A stretch of 64,000 nucleotides of DNA from the NCBI RefSeq assembly GCF_900107275.1, contig NZ_FNPI01000005.1, positions 186,001 to 250,000 on the forward strand, in the 5' to 3' direction. Made by a program: the position numbers and the translations under genes. This DNA is from Evansella caseinilytica (lineage in GTDB: Bacteria > Bacillota > Bacilli > Bacillales > Salisediminibacteriaceae). Below, one piece after another: positions 1 to 7,658 of this stretch; the stretch's first letter is position 1; each line of letters begins with the position of its first letter. The notes beneath the pieces are model-generated. The model saw only the letters and a list, made by a program, of their open reading frames with translations. It did no database searches and had not been told where the DNA came from.

Positions 1-208
1 TGGAAATGCTGATTCATATACATTGATTGTTAACTAGTTTGCCTATTCCCAGTGAAAGCATACATTTTACACGCGCCGTCGCTCTCATGCCCGCGGTGCT
101 TTTTTAACCGTTATTCAAAAAAATAAAAAGCGAGCTTTGTTGAACAAACACACTAGAAAAACCGCTACACCCTCGTTTTCCTTCCTTTTAAAAAAAACAG
201 CCTACCGA

Positions 209-1339
209 TTACTTGTTTTTCATTAAATTTTCTATTAATATCTCATAATCTATCAACGCCTTCAACACATCTCCTTGCACTTCCCAGGCAAAGTCAGAAG
301 AAGCTGCCGTGGAAGCGTAGCCTTCCGATGCCAGCTTTCCATGATCAAGCCATGTCTGCGCCAGCTCCAACTCCTTGTCTCCAGCTTTTTCCTCCAGCTC
401 TGAAAATGCAGCTTTCCACTCTTTCCCTGCCTGAAACATTTCATCCATTTCAGCGGTAGCAAGCGTTTGACCGGCGATATCTTGCGATGAGATGTAGGCT
501 GCTTTTTCCAGCCAGGAAATCCCTTTTTCCAAGAATCCTTGCCAATACTCCGCAACCTGCCCGCCATTGCCATCAACAGCATACGTTTTTACATACGGCT
601 CAACACCGTTTTCCTCGTAAATCTCCCCCACTGTTTTCGCCAGTTCCCGCGTGCTGCTAACCCCGATAAACAAATACGTCAGTTCGCCAGTTCCTGTCAA
701 TACGGCAGGGTAGCCGTTTTTGCGGTACATATCCGCTTCTTCTTTCCCTCTTTCCGGAGTTGAAAAAGCGCCCCCCTGTACAACTTCAAGGCTCAAGCTC
801 GGTATTTCGACCATCGCCACTGCATTTTCTTCCGGCGGCGCGGATAGGCTGTCGCCGACAATAAGCGATCCTTGCCCCGGTTCCCCGCCGGATGCTCCTG
901 TGTTGTCGCCGGTAAAAATATGAAGCAACACCATGCCAAATGCTCCACCGACAATCATCGCGGCAACGACGGACAAAAAAATCGGGTTGAAAAATATATT
1001 TGTTGAAAACCGGCTCTGTCCCCGCTTTTTCCGTTTATAAGGCGGCAGTTTCGGTGCTTTATCCCGCCTGCCATCATCCCAAAACGGCAGCGCTCGGCTG
1101 CTTTTCTTCTTTTGCTCCGCTCCGAAATCGACGATTTTTTTTGAAAAGCCCCGGTTCGCTTCCCCCGTCTCATTCTTTTCAAACCACGCTTCAATTACCG
1201 GTTCGCCTGCAGCGGCGAGCTCGTCCTGATGCGCTTCCGTTTTTTGGTGAGGTTTTTTATGATGAAGTGGGCTGACTTGTTCTCGATATGTTTTTTCTTT
1301 TCCATTGAGACGGATCGACACGCTTCTTTTTTTCCTCAA
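209..1339 (-). CDS. spoIIB: SpoIIB-like SPOR-domain sporulation protein
   Basis: Predicted single-pass membrane protein of 376 residues that would help septal peptidoglycan thinning and engulfment during sporulation. The N-terminus is basic and hydrophilic (about 1-113), followed by one membrane segment (about 114-142) and an extracellular region containing a SPOR-like stretch (about 205-255) with the 'YLFIGV' core and a following long helix. The start is a TTG at 1339 preceded by GGAAGGAG at a 10-base spacing. Position next to the comC region matches spoIIB in Bacillus subtilis, where it also follows comC. Assignment rests on synteny, topology and the SPOR-like segment; the sequence itself is poorly conserved in the family. 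Confidence 0.75.
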   Translation of the reverse strand: MRKKRSVSIRLNGKEKTYREQVSPLHHKKPHQKTEAHQDELAAAGEPVIEAWFEKNETGEANRGFSKKIVDFGAEQKKKSSRALPFWDDGRRDKAPKLPPYKRKKRGQSRFSTNIFFNPIFLSVVAAMIVGGAFGMVLLHIFTGDNTGASGGEPGQGSLIVGDSLSAPPEENAVAMVEIPSLSLEVVQGGAFSTPERGKEEADMYRKNGYPAVLTGTGELTYLFIGVSSTRELAKTVGEIYEENGVEPYVKTYAVDGNGGQVAEYWQGFLEKGISWLEKAAYISSQDIAGQTLATAEMDEMFQAGKEWKAAFSELEEKAGDKELELAQTWLDHGKLASEGYASTAASSDFAWEVQGDVLKALIDYEILIENLMKNK

Positions 1340-1433
1340 TGCGATCTGACTCCTTCCTTTCTCTTACTCGTTGATATTATATCTATTAGCAAAAAGAGAA
1401 TGATAGAACAGGAATGACAAACTTTTTACTAGA

Positions 1434-1484
1434 AGTGTGTGTTATAAAAAGATCGTTTTTCATCTTTTTAAACACATTCTTAAG
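1434..1484. repeat. Imperfect palindrome of the GTTCAAAAAG type
   Basis: Sequence of the form GTGTGTGTTATAAAAAGATC...GATCTTTTTAAACACATTC-like arms lies between spoIIB and the pil operon. It resembles the palindromes at 40819, 45177 and 46986 and is probably a worn copy of the same intergenic repeat family. Confidence 0.5.
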
Positions 1485-1523
1485 ATGTGCGTTCAGCCCC
1501 TTATTAGATTTCTCTAAGAAATA

Positions 1524-1552
1524 AAAAAATCCTGTGCAAATCAGGATTTTTT
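1524..1552 (-). terminator. Rho-independent terminator of the pil operon
   Basis: Arms AAAAAATCCTG and CAGGATTTTTT flank a 7-base loop just 3' of the pilO stop on the minus strand and run into a T tract, the expected form of an intrinsic terminator. The A/T flanks are symmetric, so it could work in both directions. Confidence 0.8.
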
Positions 1553-1558
1553 CTCATT

Positions 1559-2260
1559 CTAAGGCGTAGAACCAGCTTGGAACGGTTCGGTTTTTTCTCC
1601 CGGTTGTAAGAACACATCATCAAAATCATCTTCAGGGTACTCATTTAGCAATTCGGGAAGGTAATAAGCCGTTAAATCAACATAAAGCGTGATAACGGAA
1701 TCACCCCTTATTTCTTCCGGTTCGGAAAACGTCATGGAAGCTACCTTCGTGATCCGGCTCATTTGTTCAACCTTGTGCAGGAAGTCATAAAGCTTATCGA
1801 AGCTGTCTGCCGTGACCACCAACGCAGCCTGAAATTGCCGCAATATTTTTTCGCCACTTCCTTCTCCGTCCCCAACTTCCTGCGCCTTTTCTTCCCCTGT
1901 CTCCGCTTCCGCCACAGCCCCGGACTGACCTTCCCCTTTACTAAACTGATAGCTTTCTATCACGGCGTTTGCAGATTTCTCTATTTCCTCAAGCTGGACC
2001 AGCCAATGTTCAATATCCGGCTTTGCCGGAACTTTCTCAATAAAATCACCAAGCTGCGCTTCATCCAGATTGCCGGAATCCACTTGTTTCTGCTCAAGAA
2101 GCTGCAGCAGTTGTTCTTCCGCTTCCAATTGTTCCCTGGCACTTCCGAGATGATCCTGCAGCGGAACAATCAGCAGAACATAGGCAGCAACAAGAAAGAG
2201 GAGCTGGAGGATGACGAGGACGATCAAGAAATGCTGAATTTTTTTCCGCCCAATATTCAT
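1559..2260 (-). CDS. pilO: Type IV pilus inner-membrane protein PilO-like
   Basis: 233-residue bitopic protein: short cytoplasmic N-terminus, one membrane segment (about 10-32), a coiled-coil stretch (about 35-60), then an extracytoplasmic domain with the alpha/beta fold expected for PilO (about 135-210). PilO pairs with PilN to form the alignment subcomplex of type IVa pili, linking cytoplasmic PilM to the pilus fibre. The middle carries a low-complexity Glu/Gly/Ala linker (about 105-135). It is the last gene of the minus-strand pil operon, its ATG overlaps the pilN stop (ATGA), and a terminator follows at once. The sequence family is weakly conserved; order after pilM and pilN supports the call. 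Confidence 0.75.
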   Translation of the reverse strand: MNIGRKKIQHFLIVLVILQLLFLVAAYVLLIVPLQDHLGSAREQLEAEEQLLQLLEQKQVDSGNLDEAQLGDFIEKVPAKPDIEHWLVQLEEIEKSANAVIESYQFSKGEGQSGAVAEAETGEEKAQEVGDGEGSGEKILRQFQAALVVTADSFDKLYDFLHKVEQMSRITKVASMTFSEPEEIRGDSVITLYVDLTAYYLPELLNEYPEDDFDDVFLQPGEKTEPFQAGSTP

Positions 2261-2862
2261 CCCTGTTCCCCCTCTTTTCTGTTATCCTGTGCTGCCATAT
2301 CCGCCGCCTGCATAGTTTTGACAAGCTCCATATTCATGATGATTGAAAAAGAAGCAGTATAACGCTCTTCTGATTCGCTGTTTTCCGAAGCTGATTCTTC
2401 CGACTCAACATTGTGAATCATAGCCGCGGTTACGAATGGCAGATTATTCAAATGATGTAAATAGCTCGGCACTCCTCGCTTACTAGGAAAATCAGCAGTT
2501 ATCGTAATTGCACCGCTTTCATCATACTCATAATAGACAAAGTATGCCTGATCCGTCAGTTGATAGATAAACTGATCCAACAGCAGGACCGCGGAAACCT
2601 GGTCTTCTTCCACTCGCTGAACATCGCTGTCCAGTTGGGGTGAAAACACCGCGTCCGCCTGTTCTTCCATTGCCAGCTCCTGCAATTTCACCGTTGTCAC
2701 AAGCATATGTTGCAGCCGTTCATAGTCTCTCTGCAATGCGTGGTAATAAAGGATGCCGGCGAATATTAAACTCATCGAAACGGCACAGATGATACCAATC
2801 AAAGCTGTATGGAAATAATTTTTTTTCGGCTTTTCCGGAAGGAGATTGATCTCGATGTTCAT
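2257..2862 (-). CDS. pilN: Type IV pilus assembly protein PilN-like
   Basis: 201-residue bitopic protein beginning MNIEINLLPEKPK; the short INLLP motif at the very N-terminus is the conserved PilM-binding motif of PilN proteins. One membrane segment follows (about 17-40), then a coiled-coil (about 45-75) and an extracytoplasmic domain. It is expected to bind PilM in the cytoplasm through the N-terminal motif and PilO outside the membrane. The ATG at 2862 has a strong AAGGAGGTG ribosome site, and the stop overlaps the pilO start by four bases, indicating translational coupling. Confidence 0.85.
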   Translation of the reverse strand: MNIEINLLPEKPKKNYFHTALIGIICAVSMSLIFAGILYYHALQRDYERLQHMLVTTVKLQELAMEEQADAVFSPQLDSDVQRVEEDQVSAVLLLDQFIYQLTDQAYFVYYEYDESGAITITADFPSKRGVPSYLHHLNNLPFVTAAMIHNVESEESASENSESEERYTASFSIIMNMELVKTMQAADMAAQDNRKEGEQG

Positions 2863-2865
2863 TGT

Positions 2866-3852
2866 TCACACCTCCTTGAGGCACAAGCTTAACGGCACTA
2901 AATAGCGGGAGTGAAAACCGGGGATGGTGCCATGAATACCGATTTTTTCCTCATCCAAGGTAATGACAGCGACATCATACTGTTCCAGGCGTTTCTTAAT
3001 TGCCGACAGCAGCGGATGATCCCCTGCCAGCACGATGGATGTAATCGCTTGTTCTCCTTGATGTAAAGAGTATTTGTAGAAGTTCATTACCCGTTCGATC
3101 TCGGACAGCTGATCGATGATTTCCATTTCAATTTTTTCTTTATTTTGACAAACCAGCTCGGTAACTTCAGTGCTGCTGTCTGTCACCCAGTCATTTCCCT
3201 CCATGCCGTGGGGAAGATGCCTGATAAACACCGGGAGATGCCGGTGAAAAATACTGAGATTAACCGACGTGACATCCCACTCAATAAATAAGTAATGCTC
3301 CCGCTCATCTGCGGCGCCAAGCAAGGAATACAAGCGATACAGCGATAAAGGAGCAACATCCGCCGCAACCGGCTTCAGCTTGAATTGCTCCATTTTTTTC
3401 CGGTGCTTCTTCATCAGCGGCTCCGGTGCGGCAAAAAATAGAATTTCCCGCTGTTCTCCAGCAACATTTGGCAAAAAGTAATAATCAAAGCAAACCTCCT
3501 CAAACGGAAGATGAATATTCGTCCCGATTTCAAAGTTTAAAAATCCTCTTACCTCTTCCGCAGGTATTTCGTGGGATACCGGTAGTTTTCGAAAAAAAAC
3601 CGCGGCATCAGGAACAAACAGCTTTACTTCTTTGTTTTTTAACCGCCAGTTTTCCACGCATTCTTCCATCACACGGTCAAACGCCGCTTCGTCGGTGATT
3701 TTCCCTTTTTCAACGATGCCTTTCGGAAGATATTTCTCACCAAAGCTTTTCGCCGCGGCAGTGGCTGGACCTTTCGTTGAAACATGCCTGATGACATGAT
3801 CCTTGATATGGATTGCATTGACTGACTTCTTTCGCGAATGAAATGAAAACAT
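2866..3852 (-). CDS. pilM: Type IV pilus assembly ATPase-fold protein PilM
   Basis: Cytoplasmic FtsA/actin-like protein that binds the PilN N-terminus and couples the pilus motor to the membrane subcomplex. The chosen start (ATG 3852, protein beginning MFSFHSRKK) gives 328 residues and has AAAGGAGAG eight bases upstream; an open frame 27 codons longer lacks such a site. Visible features include the early 'AIHIKDHVIRHV' strand pair, a central 'IEWDVTSVNLSIFH' stretch resembling the phosphate-2 part of the actin fold, and 'SIVLAGDHPLLSAIKKRL' resembling the adenosine part. It lies between the prepilin peptidase gene and pilN, four bases from the latter. Confidence 0.82.
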   Translation of the reverse strand: MFSFHSRKKSVNAIHIKDHVIRHVSTKGPATAAAKSFGEKYLPKGIVEKGKITDEAAFDRVMEECVENWRLKNKEVKLFVPDAAVFFRKLPVSHEIPAEEVRGFLNFEIGTNIHLPFEEVCFDYYFLPNVAGEQREILFFAAPEPLMKKHRKKMEQFKLKPVAADVAPLSLYRLYSLLGAADEREHYLFIEWDVTSVNLSIFHRHLPVFIRHLPHGMEGNDWVTDSSTEVTELVCQNKEKIEMEIIDQLSEIERVMNFYKYSLHQGEQAITSIVLAGDHPLLSAIKKRLEQYDVAVITLDEEKIGIHGTIPGFHSRYLVPLSLCLKEV

Positions 3853-3948
3853 AACGACTCTCTCCTTTACGAACGTATGGCTTACGGCCCAACAACAAGA
3901 GCGATAATCTTTTAGAAAAGACATTTGAGCCACATTTATAGAGCGTGT

Positions 3949-4707
3949 TCAAAAAGATATAAAGTGAAGATACCATTCCAGCAGTTGTTCATGAAAAAAA
4001 TAACTGGCGACAGCGCCGACGGCAATAAACGGTCCGAATGGTATCGGCGTTTTTCGCGTTGCTTTTTTTCTGATTAAAGCTGCTCCGCCAACTGCCGCTC
4101 CGATAAAACTAGCAAGAAAAAGCGCGATGATGACACCATTGAATCCAAGAATAATACCGATTACGCCAAAAAGCTTAATATCTCCTCCGCCCATGCCGCC
4201 TTTGCTGATAACGGCAAGCAGCAGCAAGATGCCGAAGCCGGCGGCGGCCCCAAGCAGGCTGTCCCACCAAGGAGTAAGCGGGGAAAGAAAGCGCAGCGCG
4301 GCAAAAATTCCAGTAAACACAAGCAGCACTTTATCTGGTATCAGCATCGTTTTCATGTCAGATACCGTTATGATAATCAACAGCGACAGGAAGGCAAGCG
4401 CCACAGGCAACTCCTTTGACCACCCCACCAGCATTGGTGAAATCGTAAAAAGACATGCTGTTGTCAGCTCAATAAACGGGTACAGCGGTGAAATCGTTGT
4501 TCGACAGCTGCGGCAGCGGCCCTTTTGCCATATAAAAGAAAGGACAGGAATCAGTTCCAGCCAGGAAAGTGTATGCCGGCACTGCGGACAGCGGGAGCGG
4601 GGGCGAACGACGGACTCCCCTGCCGGAACACGCAAACCGACAACATTGTAAAAGGAACCTAAACAAGCCCCGAGAACGAATAAATAACTAGATAACAAGA
4701 GTTCCAT
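3949..4707 (-). CDS. comC: Prepilin peptidase (A24 family), ComC/PilD
   Basis: Polytopic membrane aspartyl protease that cuts the short leader from prepilins and usually N-methylates the new N-terminus. The start at ATG 4707 follows GGAGGAGA and gives 252 residues starting MELLLSSYLF; upstream in-frame codons are unlikely to be translated. The N-terminal domain has two CxxC pairs (CPQC, CRSC) typical of the zinc-binding methylase part, and the two catalytic Asp sites are visible in 'SDMKTMLIPD' and 'GMGGGDIKLFG'. It is the only such peptidase in the window and should process the major pilin gene immediately upstream as well as the divergent minor pilins. In B. subtilis the equivalent comC stands alone next to spoIIB. 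Confidence 0.93.
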   Translation of the reverse strand: MELLLSSYLFVLGACLGSFYNVVGLRVPAGESVVRPRSRCPQCRHTLSWLELIPVLSFIWQKGRCRSCRTTISPLYPFIELTTACLFTISPMLVGWSKELPVALAFLSLLIIITVSDMKTMLIPDKVLLVFTGIFAALRFLSPLTPWWDSLLGAAAGFGILLLLAVISKGGMGGGDIKLFGVIGIILGFNGVIIALFLASFIGAAVGGAALIRKKATRKTPIPFGPFIAVGAVASYFFHEQLLEWYLHFISF

Positions 4708-4741
4708 GCCAGTTTCTCCTCCAAATCTCTTAATAAAAAGG

Positions 4742-4847
4742 GAATGTCTCAAAAGCCCATTTTTAGGCGGAAGCTAAGAGGGGGGCTCGCCCCAATAGTT
4801 TCCAGATTAACGCAACGGCTAAGCAGCCATGGAGGTTTGAGACATTC
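4742..4847. repeat. 106-bp element with 12-bp terminal inverted repeats
   Basis: GAATGTCTCAAA at 4742-4753 is repeated exactly in inverse as TTTGAGACATTC at 4836-4847. Inside lies a GC-rich hairpin around GGGGGGCTCGCCCC (about 4778-4791). It separates the pilin and peptidase genes of one operon. The form fits a miniature transposable element or a transcript-attenuating structure; no second copy was recognised in this window. Confidence 0.55.
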
Positions 4848-4856
4848 ACGGATTAA

Positions 4857-5279
4857 TTAATTAGTCACGACATCCCGCTTTAATTCACGCGCCTGCTTCC
4901 CATTAATAATCGTTTTCGATCCTGCCACTAAAGTGACCGTGTAAGTATAATTGTTACCGGCTTTTCCGACGACAACTTTGCTTGACGTTTCATGGTACTC
5001 GCCACCGTCCGGGTTTTCCACCGGTTCGATGTAACCGCTGTCTTCTAAATTCTTAAGAGTAATCTCACTTCCAGACGGTGCTCCCTCACTTGCCACCAAA
5101 AGCTTAGCGGAATTAATCATTTGCTGGGCATTACCGATATGCGCATCCTTCTTGGCATTATCAATCAATCCGCCGATGCTTGGTATGGCAATCGCGGCGA
5201 TAATCCCGAGAATGACGACGACAACGAGCAACTCGATAAGCGTTAATCCTTGTTGATTTTTTAACACTTTCTTTAACAT
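4857..5279 (-). CDS. Type IV pilin (major-pilin candidate), ComGC-like
   Basis: 140-residue prepilin. The start at ATG 5279 is preceded by AAAAGGAGAG; the frame is open further upstream but lacks a ribosome site. A short basic leader MLKKVLKNQQG ends at the peptidase site G/L, followed by LTLIELLVVVVILGIIAAI with the conserved Glu at mature position 5 and an uninterrupted hydrophobic helix. The remaining ~95 residues form a small globular domain without cysteines. It sits between pilC and the prepilin peptidase gene, with a 124-base upstream gap that may carry its own promoter. Its position and simple architecture make it the best candidate for the structural pilin; whether it forms long pili or a short pseudopilus cannot be read from sequence. 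Confidence 0.88.
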   Translation of the reverse strand: MLKKVLKNQQGLTLIELLVVVVILGIIAAIAIPSIGGLIDNAKKDAHIGNAQQMINSAKLLVASEGAPSGSEITLKNLEDSGYIEPVENPDGGEYHETSSKVVVGKAGNNYTYTVTLVAGSKTIINGKQARELKRDVVTN

Positions 5280-5403
5280 CGTTTTTCTCTCCTTTTTTAA
5301 AAGATAGATAAATATATGTTTTAAGTTCGGTTGCACTACTCGCTCCAGATGATCCAAGTGCCCAGATACAGATCATGCTTCATCGCACCTTAATAACCGG
5401 CTA

Positions 5404-6609
5404 TTATATTTGCTGATAGATCTGGAACATCGGCACGATAATCGAGGTGATGATCACCCCGACGACAGCCGCCAGGAAGACGATCAGCACAGGCTCGATC
5501 AGCACCTTCATCCGGTCGGTGGCATATTCCACCTCTTTTTCATAAAATTCCGCCACCTTTGCAAGCATGTGATCCAGCGTTCCCGTTTCTTCGCCGATGC
5601 TGATCATTTGTACTACAAGCGGTGGAAATACCCAGTGATCGCGCAGCGGTTCCGTCAGGCGCTGTCCTTCTTCCAGGGCTTTCCGCGAACCGGCAAGCGT
5701 TCGGCTGATCACTTCATTACCGATGACTTTTTCAACGATTTTCAGCGATTGCAAAATCGGCACCGAACTGGAGAATAGCGTGCTCAATGTCCGACTCATT
5801 CTCGCCAGCACCGCCTTCTGCAGCAGCGGACCGAAGATCGGCAGCTTCAGCAGCAAATAATCCAGGTAGTATTTCCCATCAGATTGACGGCGAACAAGTA
5901 CAATCGCTGTGATGAATATAATCAATGCCAGGAGTCCTCCCCACCAAAAACGGGAGACTATATCGCTGATGCCGATCACTACAACAGTAATCAGCGGCAA
6001 ATCTCCACCTAAATCAGTCAGCATCGAGGCGAACATCGGCACAACAGCGGTGAGCAGAAATGCAACAACGGCGATGGTGACAACGCCAATAATGCTTGGA
6101 TACGCCAAGGCGGATTTCACCTTCTGCTTCGTGTCATGGAGTTTTTCATATTGCATTGCCAGCTGCTCTAGCGCTTCATCGAGGGCTCCACTCGCTTCGC
6201 CCGCGCGAACCATGTTGACAAAAATCGGCGGAAATATTTTCGGCTGCTTCCCGGCCGCTTCCGAAAACGGTCTGCCCGAAACAATAGCTTCCTCAATATT
6301 TTCCAACGCTCTCATCAAAGCTTTACTGTTCGTTTGCCTTGCTAGAATATTGGTAGAATCTACGATCGAGACCCCGGACTTCAACAAGGTAGCGAATTGC
6401 CGTAAAAACAAGACGAAATCCTCCAGCTTCACCGGATTGCCGATCGTTATTTCCCTGTTCAGCCACGTTGGTTCCATTTCTTCCAGCTGCGCGAGGGCAA
6501 CACCTTGATCCCTCAGTTTTTCAATAGCATGCTTTTTTGATTTTCCTGAGATCGTCCCTTCTTTTTTCACACCGGTTTTCATGCGCCCTCTGTAATAATA
6601 CTGCGGCAA
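5404..6609 (-). CDS. pilC: Type IV pilus platform protein PilC
   Basis: Integral inner-membrane platform protein of the T2SF/PilC family, about 401 residues, with two repeated cytoplasmic helical domains (about 65-185 and 270-385) separated and followed by three membrane segments (about 165-190, 220-240, 370-398). The family signature of a Gly-Glu-x-(S/T)-G turn appears twice: 'RAGEASGALD' and 'SIGEETGTLD'. PilC couples PilB/PilT rotation to pilin insertion or removal. The start is uncertain: GTG at 6618 overlaps the pilT stop but has no spacing to the AAGGAGAG site, whereas TTG at 6609 lies about nine bases from it and is preferred. Confidence 0.93.
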   Translation of the reverse strand: MPQYYYRGRMKTGVKKEGTISGKSKKHAIEKLRDQGVALAQLEEMEPTWLNREITIGNPVKLEDFVLFLRQFATLLKSGVSIVDSTNILARQTNSKALMRALENIEEAIVSGRPFSEAAGKQPKIFPPIFVNMVRAGEASGALDEALEQLAMQYEKLHDTKQKVKSALAYPSIIGVVTIAVVAFLLTAVVPMFASMLTDLGGDLPLITVVVIGISDIVSRFWWGGLLALIIFITAIVLVRRQSDGKYYLDYLLLKLPIFGPLLQKAVLARMSRTLSTLFSSSVPILQSLKIVEKVIGNEVISRTLAGSRKALEEGQRLTEPLRDHWVFPPLVVQMISIGEETGTLDHMLAKVAEFYEKEVEYATDRMKVLIEPVLIVFLAAVVGVIITSIIVPMFQIYQQI

Positions 6610-6614
6610 GTTAT

Positions 6615-7658
6615 TCACCTCTCCTTCATATACGGCGCAGCTTCCTTGTAGTCAATCACATTGCTGTTCAACAGGCGGCGGACGCTCATTTCCAGCGTGT
6701 GCATTCCTTCAGCCCGGCTCGTTTGCAGCACGCTGTCGATTTGATGTATCTTCTCGTTGCGAATTAAATTGGCGATGGCATAATTGTTGATCAGGATTTC
6801 CGTTGCTGCCGTTCTTCCGCGGCGATCAGCCGTTGCCAGCAGACGTTGGGAAACGATTGCCGCCAGCACGGACGCCAGTTGGATGCGTATTTGCGATTGC
6901 TGCCCCGGCGAAAACACATCGATGACCCGGTCGATCGTTGCCGCAGCGCTGGACGTATGTAAAGTACCGAGAACAAGATGACCGGTTTCCGCTGCCGTTA
7001 TCGCAGTTGCGATCGTATCAAGATCGCGCATCTCCCCGACTAAAATAACGTCAGGATCCTGTCTCAACGCGGCTCTCAATCCGGCCGAAAAGCTGTTTGT
7101 ATCGGAGCCCACTTCCCGCTGGTCAATAATCGAAAACCGGTGTTTGTGCAGATATTCGATCGGATCTTCCAGCGTGATAATATGTTTTTTAACATGATCG
7201 TTCATATGCTTGATCATCGCCGCCAAGGTAGTGGACTTCCCGCTTCCCGTCGGTCCGGCGACAAGGACAAGCCCTTGTTTTTTCTCCGAGATTACTTTTA
7301 AGATTTCCGGCATTTGCAAATCATCCAGCGACGGAATTGCACTGTTGAGAACACGTACAGCAAGGCTCAAACTGGACCTTTGATAATACGCATTTAAACG
7401 AAACCGGGAAACCCCGGGGAGTCCGTAAGAAAAATCCACTTCCCCGTTTTGTTCCAGCGTCTCCTTTAAATGATCCGGCAGCACTTCCTCCACCATGCTT
7501 CTTGTATCTTCCGGCGCCATCGGCGTCTGACCATACGGGACAAGCTCGCCGTGAATTCTCAGAACAGGCGGTTTCCCAATCGTTAAATGAATATCCGATG
7601 CACCCATGTGCATCGCCTTTTTAAGAAGCTCATTGATACTTTGCCCCACCACGTTCAC
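6615..7658 (-). CDS. pilT: Type IV pilus retraction ATPase PilT
   Basis: 347-residue hexameric secretion ATPase that depolymerises pili. Seen: N-terminal PAS-like domain with 'GASDIHLTIGKPP', Walker A GPTGSGKST (about 135-142), Asp box 'ITLEDPIEYLH', Walker B 'RQDPDVILVGEMRDLDT', His box 'TGHLVLGTLHT', and near the C-terminus 'AIANLIRNEK', which corresponds to the PilT-specific AIRNLIRE retraction motif with two changes. The start is a GTG directly abutting the pilB TAG stop. Competence pseudopilus operons of Bacillus lack this gene, so its presence argues for true retractile pili. Confidence 0.95.
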   Translation of the reverse strand: MNVVGQSINELLKKAMHMGASDIHLTIGKPPVLRIHGELVPYGQTPMAPEDTRSMVEEVLPDHLKETLEQNGEVDFSYGLPGVSRFRLNAYYQRSSLSLAVRVLNSAIPSLDDLQMPEILKVISEKKQGLVLVAGPTGSGKSTTLAAMIKHMNDHVKKHIITLEDPIEYLHKHRFSIIDQREVGSDTNSFSAGLRAALRQDPDVILVGEMRDLDTIATAITAAETGHLVLGTLHTSSAAATIDRVIDVFSPGQQSQIRIQLASVLAAIVSQRLLATADRRGRTAATEILINNYAIANLIRNEKIHQIDSVLQTSRAEGMHTLEMSVRRLLNSNVIDYKEAAPYMKER

